Shown: positions 33,658 through 45,271 of the stretch, piece by piece | Layout of the letters: the number at the start of each line of letters is the position of its first letter | Position numbering within the stretch: position 1 is the first letter of the stretch | Assembly (NCBI GenBank): GCA_035048815.1 | Contig: JAUCBN010000003.1 | Location: forward strand, 18,460,001-18,524,000 | DNA: 64,000 nt | Direction: 5' to 3' | Source: Abelmoschus esculentus | Taxonomy: Eukaryota > Streptophyta > Magnoliopsida > Malvales > Malvaceae | Made by a program: the position numbers and the translations under genes | The notes under the pieces: model-generated | Databases searched by the model: none | Told to the model about the DNA's origin: nothing | Seen by the model: only the letters and a program-made list of their open reading frames with translations

Positions 33658-36600
33658 TGTAACCCCTTTAACCCGGCATAGACGGAACCGACACTAATGG
33701 GTTACACGAGGAATATCAAACCAAACCCGTAGGGGTCCGATTCGATGAACAACCCTAAAACCGTTATATTTTTTTATTTTATCTTACCTAGATGCACAAT
33801 CTTATTCCTATATGTCATGGTCTCATACAAAGCATTAACGGTAACAAATTAATCAAAAACAAACATCCGATTAAACACTTAAGTAAATTAAGGACTAAAA
33901 CGTAAAACTTTTAAATCCTTTTAATAAAATATAAATTCTTTTCATCAAATTTCAATTAAACACTCAAGTGTTCTTCATAGCAAATTTCAACTCAAACGGA
34001 TCATTCTAATATCATCAATTGCATGTTTCTTTAATTTAGGGACCAAAATGTAAAACTTCCAAATATACAAGGACTTTATCCAAATTAGGTTAACTATCTT
34101 GAAATTAAGTCAACTTTATGCATGCATGAAAAATTTCAGTTCAAAATAACATCTGTAAGTACCCTAATCGAATAAAGGAAGATATTCGAGACTAAAATGC
34201 AACTTCCAGCAACTTTCAATCCTTGGTAGTCAAAGGTTTCGAAACCTTCCGAGAGGTTTCAAAACTTTTTGAAAAAGGTTTCGAAACTTTCCTGGGAAGT
34301 TTCGAAACTTTTTGAGTCCAGTAGCTTCCCAGAATTGAAACTGCCCGCAAGGTTTCGAAACTTCCTGAAGGTTTCGAAACTATTTGACAATGGTTTCGGA
34401 ACCTTCCCAGAGGTTTCGAAGCTTTGAGTCTAGAACCTAAAGTTCCGTTACACATTGCCTTGCCCAATTTATTTGTCAAAAACATACCAAATTCAAAGTG
34501 ATTTTTCCCCTTGGTTTCCTTTCCCCGAACGAAGCCCCAAGTGCCTTTATTTTTCTGCAAGGATAAAAAGATAGCTTAACCAAACTTGCTTAGTGAGGAA
34601 GCTCTACACAAAATCATCAATGCATCTATTTAAAACCATAATGAATCCATAATTTGTAATACATTGTTAAATCGTGCATGCTAACATCTCATGCTCATGT
34701 TCTTTAAACCATATGCAACCTTGAGTTTACATAACCTTATCAAAACAATTTATAAGTGATGCACAATGTTCTTCTCAAATTCATGTATGCATATTGGCAT
34801 TCTATTGACCACTTAATGGGAATCTTGAGTTCATCGAATACACGGATCCATTGTTAGAGACCATTGTCTCGTCATGGCACGAAGTCACCATTGACATGAC
34901 TCAAAGTCACCATTGATATGACACCAAGTCACTATTATAGCACTACTACGCACAACCGGACACATAGTCACTCTTGTTACGTGTAGGCAGCTCTACCACG
35001 CACGGTTGGACACAAAGTCACCCTTGTTACATGTAGGAAATATTCTGTATTCTTAATTTTGTTTATAGTGCACTTAAGACAATCCTAATTATATGTCATT
35101 CGTATTCGAATCTAAAGTTAGTGTCACTAAGCCAATATCATAATCAAATGTGCATGATAACTTGCTGCTCATAAAGCATGCATAATATATTCAACAAATG
35201 AACCAAAAACCATGCCCAAAGGCACCATCATATATAAGGCAATTAACCATATTGTGTTCTAAATCATTTCTCATAATTTTCCATAATCATGGATGCTAAA
35301 TAAGCTATGCATTTCAGCAAGTATATCTCATGTATGCACCAATTCAAATCATGCTCATGCATTTCCATAAATCTCATTACATTACCAACATAATGCCTTT
35401 ATCAAACATAGCCGAAACTCATGTTGATTTACCAAAACATTTGCTTTACTTACTCTTGAACTATGGAAGGTTTTCACACTCTTCCATAATCCCCAAAACA
35501 GAACTGTACCAAACGCGATTCGCTTAAAATCCGTAATCACTCACTAACAAGCGAAACGAGCTTTCGCCGCTATTCGATGATCGCGCCAACGCACCAGCAC
35601 TTAAGCACCTTCTTGTACCTTTTCTAAAACATTAAAAATAGAGAATTCTCACATCATAACATGCTCAAACCAACAGCCATATCCGATCACTATAAAACTA
35701 CCGAAAACTTAGCCGAAAAGACCGTAAACTAAGCCGAAACGCATCCGAACAACATCAGCCCAAAACCTAACGAATGTAACATCTAATCCACTTCAATTAT
35801 GAACCAAAAACACATCCAAACCATCCTTATACCTCCAGCAATATTAAAGCATCTAAAACAGCCCCTAAAACAACCGAAAAGCACCTTAAAACTACACCGA
35901 TTGCATTATTCTGGGATTAAATTAATGTGCTATCAAATGAAGACTAAATTAATCATTTAATTAACATAAAAACATAATTGAATCCATCTAATTCCAACAT
36001 TTAATAAGATCCAAAAGATTTCACAAAAACATTCACAAAATCACTAGATCTAACATTGAAAACATAAAATTAAGTTTTTATTCAAAGATTAGCAAGCTAA
36101 TACTTGGGAATTTCAATAAAGAATCTTAGAAAAGAACTAAAAATTCAGAAAATTACCTTTAAGATCTATTCACGTAAAAGATGTAATTTCCCCTTCTATT
36201 CCTTGCAATTTGATGTTGATTTGATAAAATTGATGGCTATGTTTTATAAAGGATGGAAAGATGATTAAAATGATGTAATCTTTGTGGAAAAAGATGAAAA
36301 AATCAGCAAGGAATTGAAGAGAAAAGATGAAGGAAAATGGAGAGAAAATGAGAGAAAAGGATGAGAGAAAAAAGTAGTTTGAAGAGAAAATGATTTATCA
36401 TCTTTAATTAAAGTAATTAAAAAGCATTTTGGTGAATAAATTATTATTAAAAATTAAAATGGGTTTATGGCCCTCTAAGGATTCTAAGCTTAGCTTACTT
36501 TTCAATTTAGTCATTAAAACATCAAATTTTCGAAAATTATAAAATAAGTCCTCCAATTTTTCCAAAAATTATAAATTGGTCATTTTTGCATAATTAAGCA

Positions 36601-36816
36601 TAATTAAAAATCAATATAAAATTCAAATTACTTTCTTTTAATTTTGAAACATATTTTTAATATTTTTAAACCATATCCCACAATTATTATTTTTCTTAAT
36701 TAAAATTTTCTTATTTTATTTTTCCCCGGAATAATGAACCGGAGAACCCGATTCAACCCGAATCGAATTCTCCTAACTAAAGCCTAAACTAATAACCCCA
36801 AAAACGGGATGTTATA
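33658..36816 (-). repeat. E6 5' LTR
   Basis: 3159 bp. It aligns with 25319-28778 except for a 288-bp deletion at about 34447 and scattered changes. The outer end reads GGGATGTTATA where GTTACA is expected. Confidence 0.95.
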
Positions 36817-36821
36817 GACTT

Positions 36822-37840
36822 GTTGCCCCGGTAGGAACTGTCGCTACAACAATTTGCTGTCATGCTAGAGTTTCATCTTCTCCGTATAGATCTTGGCGTT
36901 ATCATAAGCTTCCGTCCTGAATTCATCTAATTCATTAAGGTTCAGTAGTCGTTTTTGTACAGCTTTTCTCATTCCATATTCAGATTCTTTACTGCCCAGT
37001 AAGCTCCGTACTCAATTTCCACGGGCAAATGACAAGCTTTTTCAAATACTAATCTATTGGGTGATGTCCCCAAGGGCGTTTTGTAAGCTATTCTATATGC
37101 CCACAAAACATCGTCAAGCCGATGAGACCAATCCTTTCTAGAAGTGTATACTACATTTTCGAGGATTTGTTTCAATTCCATATTTGCAAGTTCAGCTTGG
37201 TCATTTGTTTGTGGATGATACGCTGTGGCCATTTTATGAGTGACACCTATTTTTTGTAGTGCCGCGACAATGAGCCTATTGTCAAAGTGCTTACCTTCGT
37301 CGCTAATGATGGCTCTCGATACTCCAAATCTTGTGAATATGTGTTTCTTAAGAAATTTGTGTACTGTCTTGGCGTCATTGTGGGGCGTGGCGATTGCTTC
37401 AACCCATTTGGACACATAATCCACTGCTACTAGGATGTAGAGATTTCCTTGAGATGAAGTGAATGGTCCCATAAAATCTATTCCCCATACATCGAATAAT
37501 TCTACTTCTAGTATTGGCTTTTGTGGTATCTCGTTTCGTCTAGATATATTGCCCGTCCTTTGGCATCGGTCATAAGCCTTGCAATAGAGGTGGGTATCTT
37601 TGAAGAGCGTCGGCCAATAAAATCTCGATTGAAGCACTTTTACTACTATTTTATTTCCTCAAAAATGTCCTCCACACGGTAGATCGTGATATTGTTGAAG
37701 AATTGCTTGTTGTTCCTCTTCTGGGACGCATCATCATATAACTTGATCTGCACATTGTCAAAACAAGAGAGGTTCATCCCAGAAATAATGCTTGGCATTA
37801 TGCTGAAACCTTTTTTTTTCATTATAGCTTAAGTTATAAG
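36822..37840 (-). pseudogene. E5 integrase, main part
   Basis: Zinc-binding region with stops (CVPEEEQQAILQQYH, then KAYDRCQ), then WGIDFMGPF, ISDEGKHFDN and the Glu motif in NDQAELANMELKQIL: all three catalytic acidic residues are visible. ALWAYR-like VLWAYRIAYKTPLGTSP and ACHLPVEIEYGAYWAVK follow, typical of Athila integrase. The region after NLNME is frameshifted (36822-36968) and continues at 25318 after E6. Confidence 0.9.
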
Positions 37841-37856
37841 GAACTATGCCACTGAC

Positions 37857-38520
37857 TTAAAAGTTAACAAGATCAGCATACCAGGGATTTTTCGTTATTG
37901 CCTGTATGTCTTCTTTTATAGATTCTGAAATATATTCAAGTAGTGCCTGGGCCTCGTAATCATGTACTGCTATGGGTGCTTCCTCGACAGTATCGTCATC
38001 ATTTGTTGCGATATGCAATATTTGTTCATCTTGAAAGGTGTCTTGTATGTCTTCTAATTCGTTGTTATAGCCTTCATTTTCCAGTCTGGATAAATGATCA
38101 GCTACTTGGTTCTCAGTACCTTTTCTATCTTTTATCTCCACATCGAACTCTTGTAGAAGAAGAATCCATCTTATCAATCTTGGTTTGGCCTCCTTTTTGG
38201 AGAAAAGGTATTTAAGCATCGAATGGTCCGTATGGACGGAAACTTTAGTGCCAATGAGATAGGAATGAAACTTATCAAAGGCAAACACTACTGTTAGTAA
38301 TTCTTTCTCGGTTGTAGTGTAATTTACCTGAGCATCATTGAGTGTCTTGCTAGTGTAGTAAATAACATGGAAGAGATTGTTTTTCCTTTGTCCAAGTGCT
38401 GCCCCGATAGCATGATCACTTGCATCACACATTAACTCGAAGGGTAGGGTCCAATCTGGGGGAACCACTATCGGTGCTGTAACTAGCTTTTCCTTTAGGG
38501 TCTTGAATGCTTTAGTACAT
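37857..38520 (-). pseudogene. E5 RNase H and connection
   Basis: ELMCDASDHAIGAALGQR, TTTEKELLTVVFAFDKFHSYLIG and VHTDHSMLKYLFSKKEAKPRLIRW carry the D, E and D catalytic residues. KGTENQVADHLSRLE marks the end of the domain. A stop at about 37857 separates it from the integrase zinc finger. Confidence 0.9.
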
Positions 38521-39520
38521 TCGTCGGTAAATTCAAATTTTCTATCCTGCTCAAGTAGGTTACAGAGAGGTTTAGAAATTGTAGAAAAGTTAGATATAAA
38601 CCTTTAATAAAAACTTGTATGACCCAAGAAGGTTCGAATTCCTTTTATAGAGATGGGTGGAGGTAAATTCTTTATCACATCAATCTTGGCTTTATCAACC
38701 TCAATTCCTTCTGATGATATTTTATGGCCCAGTACTATACCCTCGTTTACCATAAAATGACATTTTTCCCAGTTGAGGACTAAATTGGTTTCCTCACATC
38801 TTTGTAGTACTTTCTTCAAATTGTCGAGGCAGTGAGCAAAGTTGTCCCCAAAGACAGAAAAATCATCCATGAATACTTCTATGAAATCTTCTACCATATC
38901 TGAAAAAATTGCCATCATGCATCTCTGGAAGGTGGCCAGGGTATTGCAAAGGCCGAACGACATTTTTCTAAAAGCATATGTTCCATACGGGCAGGTGAAT
39001 ATGGTTTTTCTTGGTCTTCTGGAGCAATAGCAATTTGGTTATATCCTGAATAACCATCAAGGAAACAATAATAGGATTTACCAGCCAGTTTGTCAAGTAT
39101 CTCATCAATAAAGGGTAGAGGAAAATAGTCTTTCTTTGTCGCTTTGTTCAACTTTCGGTAGTCCATACAAACTCTCCACCTTGTCACAGTTCTTGTTGGG
39201 ATTAACTCATTGTTCTTATTGGTTATGACAGTCATGCCACCTTTTTTGGACACACATTGTACTGGGCTTACCCATTCACTGTCAGAGATAGGATAAATGA
39301 TTCCAGCATCAAGCCACTTGATTATTTCCTTATGAACTACCTCCTTCATGGCATGGTTAAGTCTCCTTTGGGCCTCCACGGTGGGTTTTTGACCTTCATC
39401 TAATATGATTCTATGCCTACAAACGGCTGGGCTTATTCCCTTTATGTCATAAATTGTCCACCCTAGTGCTGTCTTATGCTGCCGTAGCACTTCTATTAAG
39501 CTCTGTTCTTGTTTCGGCTA
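38520..39520 (-). pseudogene. E5 reverse transcriptase
   Basis: HKTALGWTIYDIKGISPAVC, LDAGIIYPISDSEWVSPVQCV, VCMDYRKLNKATKKDYFPLPF, YCFLDGYSGYNQIAIAPEDQEK, a frameshift near 38965, then MSFGLCNTLATFQRCMMAIF and the catalytic block VFMDDFSVFG (Phe-Met-Asp-Asp, the usual Athila form). KISSEGIEVDKAKI and TFLGHTSFY close the domain. Confidence 0.92.
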
Positions 39521-39844
39521 CAGCTTAAAAGAAATGATTACGGGAATTGTATGGTTGGGTCCCAAATAAATATATTTTAAATTGGCAAGCAAGGATTTTA
39601 ATTCAGTGATTACTGGCTCCGTACTGGTGGTCTCATTTTCCTTTCTTGGATAATTCAAAGGTGCAGTATGCTTACCTGGAAAGTGGGTTGTCCAGTTTGT
39701 TTCCTCAATTTCTTGTGCCTCAAGGCTTTCAATTTCGTGTACTTTGTTCAGAGCATGGGTGTCGCAATCATCCTTTGAACTGCTGAGGCAATGATGCTTA
39801 GAATTGCTGATGACGCTGTCGGGGCAGTTATTTTCTAGACATGG

Positions 39845-40500
39845 TTATATCAAGTCTTCGTCTAAGGTATCTGATATTTGGTATTCTTCTGGATTGTCAT
39901 GATTTTTAAGTATATGAAAAACATTGAACTTGACTTGTTGATCGTTTATCCGCATTGTGAGCTCGCCATTTTCCACATCAATGATGGTGCATCCAGTAAC
40001 AAGGAAAGGTCGACTCAGGATGATCGGTGCATTATCGTCAGCCTCACAGTCAAGGACAAGAAAGTCGGCAAGAAATATAAACTTGTCGACCTTAACCAGA
40101 ATGTCCTCAATTTTGCCTTCAGGATGCACATAGGACCGATCCGCAAGTTGGAGCAGTACTGTTGTTGGTTTTGCCCACCCTATTCTAAGTTTTTGAAAAA
40201 CTAATTTGGGAATTAGGTTGATGCTTGCTCCCAAGTCGCATAGGGCCTTTCCTTCGTAACCATCCTCAATCGCACAGGGGATTGTAAAGCATTTAGGATC
40301 CTTTAGCTTAGGCGGCATGCGATTATGTAGCATGGCCATGCAACCTTCAGTGGCTGCCACCGATTCAAATCCCCCTAGCCTTCGTTGTTTGGATACTATG
40401 TCCTTTAAGAACTTGGCATAGTTGGGCATTTGTTCAATAGACTCAACTAATGGCAAGTTGATATGGACTTGCTTTAAGATGTCTAGTAATTTCTGAAATT
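39845..40500 (-). pseudogene. E5 protease
   Basis: LPLVESIEQMPNYAKFLKDI, EGCMAMLHNRMPPKLKDP, IPCAIEDGYEGKALCDLGASINLIP (active-site DLG), LLQLADRSYVHPEGKIEDIL, CEADDNAPIILSRPFLVTGC. A stop follows DTLDEDLI at 39845, after which the linker to RT (39520-39845) reads on in another frame. Confidence 0.9.
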
Positions 40501-40516
40501 GGTGATCCTGTTTGTG

Positions 40517-42248
40517 CTATTTTAACCTCTGCGGGAAAGGAGGTGGTGGTCTTATGTCCTCTAGGTTTCCTTGGATATTGAGTTTAATACCTGGGGTGAA
40601 CTTATCTGCAGCTGCCTCGGTAGGAATTTCAGGTACTGCTGGTTCTACTGCCAGGGCAGTGCTTTCGGTAGGGTCCTGCTCAGCTTTTGAGTCCTCATGA
40701 TGTTGCTTTTCTGGTTGGACTCTATCGGTTAAGGTCCCTTCTTTATCTTTTAATTGTAGGCCACTTCTTGTCATAATTACCTTGCATTGCTCGTGGCCTA
40801 ACACCTTAGCAACCTCAATATTGCTAGGTAACCCCCTAGTGGTTGAGTGTTTTGTCATTGGGCAAATTGACCAACTTGGGTTTCTAAAGACTTGATTGCA
40901 GCCTCCTGGTTCTGCAGTCTTATCTCAGTTCGATTCATGAAGTCATCAGTACGCTTCATGAAGCGGCTACTCTCGGCCATGTATGAATCAGTCTTTGACA
41001 TGAAGGCCGTGAGAGAATCTGCCAGTATGTTCAGAGACTACTGCTGTTGTACCTGCTGTTGTGGCATGGACTGCTGTGTTTGCTGCTGCGGCAAGTTCTG
41101 AATTTGGTGCTGGAATCCAGGGGCTTGGTTGACTGGATTTAAAGCATTGTTGGGGTTACTCCATGAAAAGTTTGGATTCCTTTTGCAGGATGGGATGTAA
41201 TTGTTGGACATCATATGATTGTTCCTGTTATAATTTCCAACATATAGGCTGGTTTCCTAATCTTGCATGTAATCAAATGAGTTGACTGCCTTAACCTCAT
41301 GCATATTTTGCGGGGATTGCATATTCTGAACCATCTTTGGTCAGAGAAGCCAATTATGCTGCCACCGAACTGGTTGTGTCTAATGCATGGGCCGTGGCAT
41401 GGCGTCTCATTCCTCCTCGCCTTGATGTAGGAAACTAGAAGTCGTTCCTAGCAAGTTTGTTCAAAATCTAATGGCCTCCGCGGGTGCTCTATTCAAAAGT
41501 GTCCCATTTGCGGAAGCATCTAGCATTATCCTTGTGGAGGCATTGGTAGCATTATAGAACATGGAGACTTGCGTCCACAAGGGAAAACCATGTAGTGGGC
41601 ATTTGTTTAACAATTCTCTGTACGTTCCCACGCCTTATACATTGGTTCATCATCATCCTGCCGAAATGATGTGATTTCATTACAGATGCGATCATAGAGA
41701 TTTGTCGGATTAATCCTCGTAATGAATTCTCGACAGAGTTCACCCTAAGATCTTATGAATCCTGCTGGGATACCATTTAACCAAGTTTTCGCCCTATCCC
41801 TCAGTGAATAGGGGAACAACTTTAATCTTAAAATATCTTCATGGACTCCTTGGATTTTGAAAGAATTGCACACTTCCATGAAAGATTTAAGATGCTGCCT
41901 TGCATTTTTAGTAGCAGACCCACTAAACTGTACAATTGTGTTCAACAGGTTGAACATCACTGGTTTGAGCTCAAAGTGAGTTGCTTCAATCTCCGGGTTG
42001 ACTACGCCAAGGTTTAGTCCATTTAGGTCTTCCACCAGAAAGTCTCTAACAGTGAGCTGCCTCGACAATGGTCGCGGCGGTGGCTGCTGCGACATTGCTG
42101 GTGGCAGTACATTATGATCAACAGGTGGAATTTGTCCTCTTGGTGGATCATCCATGACTTGAAACAGGTTGTGCCTTAGATGGTGTCCTGTGCGTTCAAT
42201 TTCAGGATCCAATTCATACAATAGACCACTCGGGTTTGCCCTAGTCAT
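40517..42248 (-). pseudogene. gag: E5 gag
   Basis: The ATG at 42248 gives MTRANPSGLLYELDPEIERT. The capsid domain is well preserved to LNGIPAGFIRS (41745), then several frameshifts follow. Around 41262-41290 the sequence reads VNSFDYMQD: like E3 and E7 it lacks the 11 codons of the CCHC zinc knuckle although this element carries pol. The C-terminal part (GLPSNIEVAKVLGHEQCKVI, RPPPPFPQRLK) is readable at 40517-40858. Confidence 0.88.
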
Positions 42249-42350
42249 ACACCAGATAAGTCAAAGTTAATAAAAAAATAATTAGAATTAAAGTTAAATA
42301 AAGAATGGTTAAAGAGCAAGGAAATAAAGAAAACAAAAATTTAGTTGCCA

Positions 42351-42369
42351 ATCCCCGACAACGACGCCA
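42351..42369 (-). other. E5 primer-binding site (tRNA-Asp)
   Basis: Minus strand TGGCGTCGTTGTCGGGGAT, six bases inside the 5' LTR, two mismatches to the tRNA-Asp complement. Confidence 0.85.
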
Positions 42370-42375
42370 AAAACT

Positions 42376-43706
42376 TGATGCGTGTAATAATAGCGCAACT
42401 GTGCAGTATAGACGTTGCAAATAATAAAGTGATAAGTATATCGTGTATCGTCTCCACAGGGATTGGTATACTCAATATGTCTCCCCTTGTTCCCTTGCTC
42501 GTGAAAGATAAAGTAAAAACACAGATAAGTGGATTTGTTTAACTAACTAAATAACAAAACATAAAATAGAAGATTGAGAATGATATAGAGAAAGTGGGTA
42601 GGATCCAACTGCGTCAATTAGTGGATTCGATTGATCTTCTTCTTGTCCAATGCAATTACACAATACTACTTCGGCAGTACTGCAGATACAATCTGGGCAG
42701 CGTTAGTGTTCTCTGCCGCAGCAATCTCTTGCTCTTGGGCAGATGTATCAAAGTTCAGCAAAGTGTCCGTAGTTGACTACGCTTATCTCTAAGTCAGAGC
42801 ACTGTTGATGATGCGTCTTTGATGATACCTCTCGGCGTGAATCAACAATAATCACCAACCAATTCAACACTTCTTTTAGCTTCTGAAACTCTTAACCTAT
42901 CTCTAGGCCGAATTAGTGTCGTTGATACCGTACTTATCTCTTTCGTGAATCTAACTCTCTCGATGCTAGGTAAATAGATTACTTACAAACTTCTCTCTCG
43001 AGCTTGAATGCAAGAACAAGGAATGACAATAGGATAAGCGAACTTCGATATTATTATTGCATTAGAACAAAGAAACAAGAAACAATCTCCTCTCACTAAT
43101 ATCTACAACCTTCACCTATCCTTAAGAGATTTAGAACATAATATCGATAAGTACAAATCTTAGGGGAAGGGTTTCTCTAAAATCGGCTCTCCCTAACAAT
43201 ATGGTCGGCTAGCCTATATATAGTCTTAACCTAGGGCAAACCTTTCCTAAATAAACTCTAACTTGGAGTAGGGAACAAGTTTTTTTATGAGATCTGATGT
43301 TTCCAAGTTTGCAACCTTCTAGAAAGCTTTTCACTTTCGGTCTTTGACTTGGGCTTTTAGTGCGCTAGCCTTGTCCAATTGGTGCGTTACATATTCCAGA
43401 ATGTTCTCTATATTTTTGTCTTTCATTCGCCTACAATGTTGATGTTGCCACTCTGGATACTGTTGCGGCCTTGTCTCCACCTCGACCTCAACGATGCTTC
43501 TCTGCTGCCTCCGCCCTAGATATCCCCTGCATGTACAGAATATGTAATAATATCTGCATTCTCTATAAATGTAATCTTTGTAAGTAGTAATAACGGAATA
43601 TCTAATATTATGCAATGAGCCTATATTTTAGTTCAAGTTGGTGTATAATAGATGCATAAAGTACCATGAGAAGGATAGTAAATAACTGCCTTTTAGGCAC
43701 TCATCA
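42376..43706 (-). repeat. E5 5' LTR
   Basis: 1331 bp, closely similar to 22768-24098. On the minus strand it starts TGATGAGTGCCTAAAAGGCA, the terminal hairpin common to family A. Confidence 0.93.
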
Positions 43707-43711
43707 AAGTC

Positions 43712-43788
43712 TACTTGCTTTTTTATCACAGCATAAACGAGTGATAGGATAAACCATGACAGATTAAAGGGGATCAATCCTACCATTT
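43712..43788 (+). pseudogene. E4 pol, short piece between E5 and E7
   Basis: This 77-bp piece encodes the pre-RT segment LLAFLSQHKRVIG then a stop and decayed DIKGI region, ending ILPFV. It is flanked by the right TSD of E5 (43707-43711) and the left TSD of E7 (43789-43793). Upstream it joins 22767 and downstream 55585 (CMHKILL), matching the order in other Athila pol proteins. Confidence 0.85.
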
Positions 43789-43793
43789 GTATG

Positions 43794-45138
43794 TGATGAG
43801 TGCCTAAAAGGCAGTTATTTACTATCCTTCTCATGGTATTTTATGCATCTATTATACACCAACTTGAGCTGAAATATGGACTCTTTGCATAATATTGGAT
43901 ATTCCGTTATCACTACTTACAAAGTCAATATTTATAGAGAATGCATATATTATTACATATTTTGTACATGAAGGAATATCCAGAGCCAAGGTAGCAGTGC
44001 AACAGTGTTGAGGCCGCGGCAGAGGACAAGACCGCGGCAGCATCCAGAGTGGCAGCATCAATATCATAGGCGCAGTAAAAGATAAAATTATAAAGAACAT
44101 TCTGGAAGATGCAGCGCACCAGTTGGACCAGGCTAGCGCACTAAAAGCCCAAGTCAAAGACCAAGCAGGAAAATCCTTCTAGAAGGCGACAAACTTGGAA
44201 ATATCAGATCCCTTGAAGAAGACTTGTTCCTTACTCCAAGTTGGAGTCTATTTAGGAAAGGTTTGCCCTAGGTTAAGAATATATATACCCTAGCCGCCCA
44301 CATTGTTTAGAGAGCCGATTTTAGAGAAATCCTTCTCCCTAAGAATTGTACCTATCGACATTATGTTCTAAATTTCTTAGGGATAGATGAAGGTTATAGA
44401 TATTGGTGAGAGGAGATTGTTTCTTGTTTCTTTGTTCTAATGCAATATTAATATCAAAGTTTGCTTATCATATTGTCATTTCTTGTTCTTGCATTCAAAC
44501 TCGAGAGAGAAGTTTGTAAGTAATATATTTATCTAGCATCGAGAGGTGTAGATTCACGAAAAGGATAAGTATGGTGTTGTAGACACTAACTCGACCTAGA
44601 GATAGGTTAAGAGTTTCAGCAGCTAAAAGAAGTATTGGATTGGTTAGTGGTTATCGTTGATTTACGCTGAGAGGTATCGTCAAGGACTAGTCATCAACAA
44701 CACTCTGACTTAGAGATAAGCGGAGTCATCTACGAACACTTTGCTAAACTTTGATCCCTCTGCCCAAGAGCAAGAGATTGCCGCGGCAGAGAACACTAAT
44801 GCTGTCGAGACTGTATCTGCAGTACTGTCGAAGCAGTGTTGTGTAATTACATTGGACAAGAAAAAGATCAATCAAATCCACTAATTGACGTAGCTGGATC
44901 CTATCTATTTTCTATATATCTTTCTCAACCTTTTATTTTATATTTTGTTACTTAATTACTTAGTTAGTTAAACAAATCCACTTATCTGTGTTTTTACTTT
45001 ATTTTTCAGGAGCAAGGGAACAAGGTGAGACATATTAAGTATATCAATCCTTGTGGAGACGACACACGATATACTTATCACTTTATTACTTGACGATGTG
45101 TACACTTGCATTCAATTGCGCTTTTATTGCATGCATCA
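43794..45138 (+). repeat. E7 5' LTR
   Basis: 1345 bp, TGATGAGTGCC ... GCATGCATCA. A TATA-like ATATATATA lies at about 44279, followed by the R-U5 region. Palindrome copies lie at 44012-44022, 44031-44040 and 44778-44789. Confidence 0.95.
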
Positions 45139-45144
45139 AGTTTT

Positions 45145-45163
45145 TGGCGCCGTTGCCGGGGAT
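45145..45163 (+). other. E7 primer-binding site (tRNA-Asp)
   Basis: TGGCGCCGTTGCCGGGGAT, a perfect match to the complement of the plant tRNA-Asp 3' end including CCA, six bases after the LTR. Confidence 0.92.
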
Positions 45164-45271
45164 TGACTACTAAATTTTATTTTTCTTTATTTTCTTGCTC
45201 TTTAACTATTCTTTATCTAACTTTAATTCTAATTATTTATTTAATTTTTATTAACTTTGACTTCTTGGTAT

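Larger units (their letters stand above)
25319..36816 (-). mobile_element. E6: complete Tekay/Del-type chromovirus (Ty3/gypsy)
   Basis: LTRs 25319-28778 and 33658-36816, TSD GACTT (25314-25318, 36817-36821), PBS for initiator tRNA-Met, PPT AAGAGGGAGAGAGT. The order gag, protease, RT, RNase H, integrase with C-terminal chromodomain-like segment identifies a chromovirus of the Tekay/Del lineage, which is known for LTRs of several kb. It lies inside the integrase gene of E5. Coding parts have a few stops and frameshifts and the LTRs differ at scattered sites, so it is a relatively young but inactive copy. Confidence 0.95.
22768..43706 (-). mobile_element. E5: complete Athila-like element with gag-pol, family A, no third ORF
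   Basis: Two 1331-bp LTRs (22768-24098 and 42376-43706) are flanked by a perfect TSD AAGTC (22763-22767, 43707-43711). Without E6 the element is about 9.4 kb. Minus-strand order: LTR, PBS, gag, protease, RT, RNase H, integrase, about 1 kb of 3' non-coding DNA, PPT, LTR. The third ORF of E1, E3 and E7 is absent: soon after the integrase stop the sequence joins the 3' hairpin-PPT region. All genes carry stops or frameshifts, so this copy is dead, but it shows what the autonomous form looked like. Confidence 0.93.

Noticed and set aside
45145..45163. Possible tRNA-Asp gene fragment
   Set aside because: Only the complement of the tRNA 3' end is present, directly after an LTR: it is a primer-binding site.
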